6,673 bases of DNA from an uncultured Acinetobacter sp. (GTDB taxonomy: Bacteria > Pseudomonadota > Gammaproteobacteria > Pseudomonadales > Moraxellaceae): the NCBI GenBank assembly GCA_900771065.1, contig CAAGMP010000104.1, positions 1 to 6,673 on the forward strand, in the 5' to 3' direction. This document shows, one piece after another, positions 5,568 to 6,673 of this stretch (position 1 is the stretch's first letter; the number at the start of each line of letters is the position of its first letter). The position numbers and the translations under genes were made by a program. Under the pieces are notes generated by a model. That model made no database searches, was not told the DNA's origin, and worked only from the letters and a program-made list of their open reading frames with translations.

Positions 5568-6673
5568 TTACGGCTTAACCACCACCATCACTTGAATTGC
5601 TTCAGGCGTGACTGCTAAACCATCTAACAGTTGTAGACCTTCTTTTTGCAATTTTTGTAAACGGCTAATTTCGTCTTCACGAATACTTGGATTAAATTGC
5701 TTTAAATAATTTAAACGATCAATTTCATATTGCCATTTTGCAGCATAAACGGCTTTAGCTTGTTGTTTAAATTCAGGTAAATGCGATTTTGCCAATTCTA
5801 AAGCTTGAACATAACGCTGCTCAATCACGTCACGGCGCGCTTTGACTACCTGACGGCAGCTATTGCCATCTAAATGATGTAAATACGGTTTTAAGATTTC
5901 AGGAGCAATTTTCATTGATAAATCTTGCCCTTTTTCGCTCAATAAAACACGAATTAATTGTTGTGGCAAACTCGCTGCTAAATTCAACGCTTTCGGTGCA
6001 ACAACATCAACTTTAAACCAAACTTCAATTAACACAGAACCTTGTGGTAAAGCAGCGGATTTTAACACCGCGACATTGGTACTACCAAAACCTTGTGTGT
6101 TAATCATTTCCATTACGCTTTCAGTAAATGGATGTTCTAAAGTTAAATACTGCGCATCTTCTCGAATTTGGGCTTGATCACGATAGAAAGTTGCTGTCAT
6201 GCCTTCTTCATCCAAGGTTAAACCTTGAACTTGCATTTGATCAGTTGGTTTGATGATCACTGTGCCATTGCTTTGCTCGTCAAAATCAATGTTTGTTGAT
6301 GCCATAAAGCGCTTCATAAACATCGGCAAAGTCGTATTATCATCATAACTTTCAAGTGCTTGTACAATTTCTTGTGCTACTAATGGACGACACGAATTGT
6401 ACTCTAACAAACGATCACGACCTTGTTGCAATTCCAATTCTAAAGCTTGACGCTGCACAATAACTTCTTGCAATAAATCTTCAAATTTTTGCCCTAAATC
6501 ATTTAGTAAACAATCTTTTAAATCGACAATGAAATTTTCTTGCAAAGTTTGTGCAGTCGGTGAAATATTGCTAAAAATATTCAGTGCTTCATGATACCAA
6601 CGGAACATACGTTCTTGTGCTGTTCCCATTAAGTAAGGTACATGAATTTGAATACGATTTTGCTGTCCAATAC
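5568..6673 (-). CDS. rapA: RNA polymerase-associated ATPase RapA (HepA), C-terminal part
   Basis: The last 367 or so codons of the SWI/SNF-like ATPase that binds RNA polymerase and promotes its recycling; the N-terminal part (Tudor-like domains and most of the helicase core) lies past the right edge. The window enters at IGQQN, just after motif VI of the helicase C-terminal lobe (DRIGQ in E. coli RapA). It continues with IQIHVPYL...AQ....RWYHEALN, which matches E. coli RapA closely. LELQQGRDRLLE (about 78-89 of the visible part), REDAQYLTLEHP (about 170-181), the KPYLHHLDGN region and the tail INYLKQFNPSIREDEI-like segment ending VVVKP are also RapA-like. The coding frame runs through the right boundary with no stop; the ATG at 6629 is internal, not a start. 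A long coiled-coil-rich C-terminus is normal for the family. Convergent with desT, sharing the terminator. Confidence 0.95.
   Translation of the reverse strand, partial: IGQQNRIQIHVPYLMGTAQERMFRWYHEALNIFSNISPTAQTLQENFIVDLKDCLLNDLGQKFEDLLQEVIVQRQALELELQQGRDRLLEYNSCRPLVAQEIVQALESYDDNTTLPMFMKRFMASTNIDFDEQSNGTVIIKPTDQMQVQGLTLDEEGMTATFYRDQAQIREDAQYLTLEHPFTESVMEMINTQGFGSTNVAVLKSAALPQGSVLIEVWFKVDVVAPKALNLAASLPQQLIRVLLSEKGQDLSMKIAPEILKPYLHHLDGNSCRQVVKARRDVIEQRYVQALELAKSHLPEFKQQAKAVYAAKWQYEIDRLNYLKQFNPSIREDEISRLQKLQKEGLQLLDGLAVTPEAIQVMVVVKP

Noticed and set aside
1..6673. CRISPR arrays, insertion sequences, tRNA genes, riboswitches, toxin-antitoxin or phage-defence genes
   Set aside because: No direct repeat arrays, transposase motifs, target-site duplications, cloverleaf-like sequences or defence-type proteins were seen; gaps are too short and filled by promoters and terminators.

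Overview
The window is about 6.7 kb of AT-rich chromosomal DNA whose proteins most resemble those of Acinetobacter or a close Moraxellaceae relative. This rests on the PdxB and RapA sequences, the base composition, and a desT/desC/desB arrangement like that of Pseudomonas aeruginosa. I see no mobile element, CRISPR array, tRNA or rRNA gene, and no gene-free stretch above 300 bases. The longest non-coding gaps are about 145 bases (pdxB/dusC) and 126 bases (desC/desT).

Left block (1-1445, minus strand): pdxB (second step of the DXP-dependent pyridoxal phosphate pathway) is followed by the 5' part of epmA (the ligase that adds (R)-beta-lysine to elongation factor P). They overlap by an ATGA, so they are probably co-transcribed and translationally coupled. 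epmA runs off the left edge. Divergent from pdxB is dusC (tRNA dihydrouridine-16 synthase). It probably starts at a TTG codon (1590), not the upstream ATG (1551), because a near-consensus promoter covers that ATG. A 13-bp inverted repeat spans the divergent intergenic region.

Middle block (2515-5564): dusC converges with a lipid-desaturation locus across a symmetrical hairpin terminator that contains the dusC stop codon. The locus has a membrane di-iron desaturase (desB-like) and its ferredoxin-type reductase (desC-like) in one minus-strand operon, with a FabR/DesT-type TetR repressor gene (desT) divergent from them. The control region holds a perfect -10 box for desC, a TATACA-n2-TGTATA palindrome lying on that -10 box, a second overlapping imperfect copy, and an extended -10 promoter for desT. 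By family knowledge the reductase passes electrons from NAD(P)H via FAD and [2Fe-2S] to the desaturase, and the repressor adjusts expression to the saturated/unsaturated acyl-CoA balance.

Right block (5568-6673, minus strand): the C-terminal third of rapA, the RNA polymerase-recycling ATPase, converges with desT over a shared hairpin with a UUCG loop on the rapA transcript. 

The gene content is ordinary housekeeping plus a known type of regulated desaturase system. The points of interest are in start sites and intergenic control elements rather than a new system.
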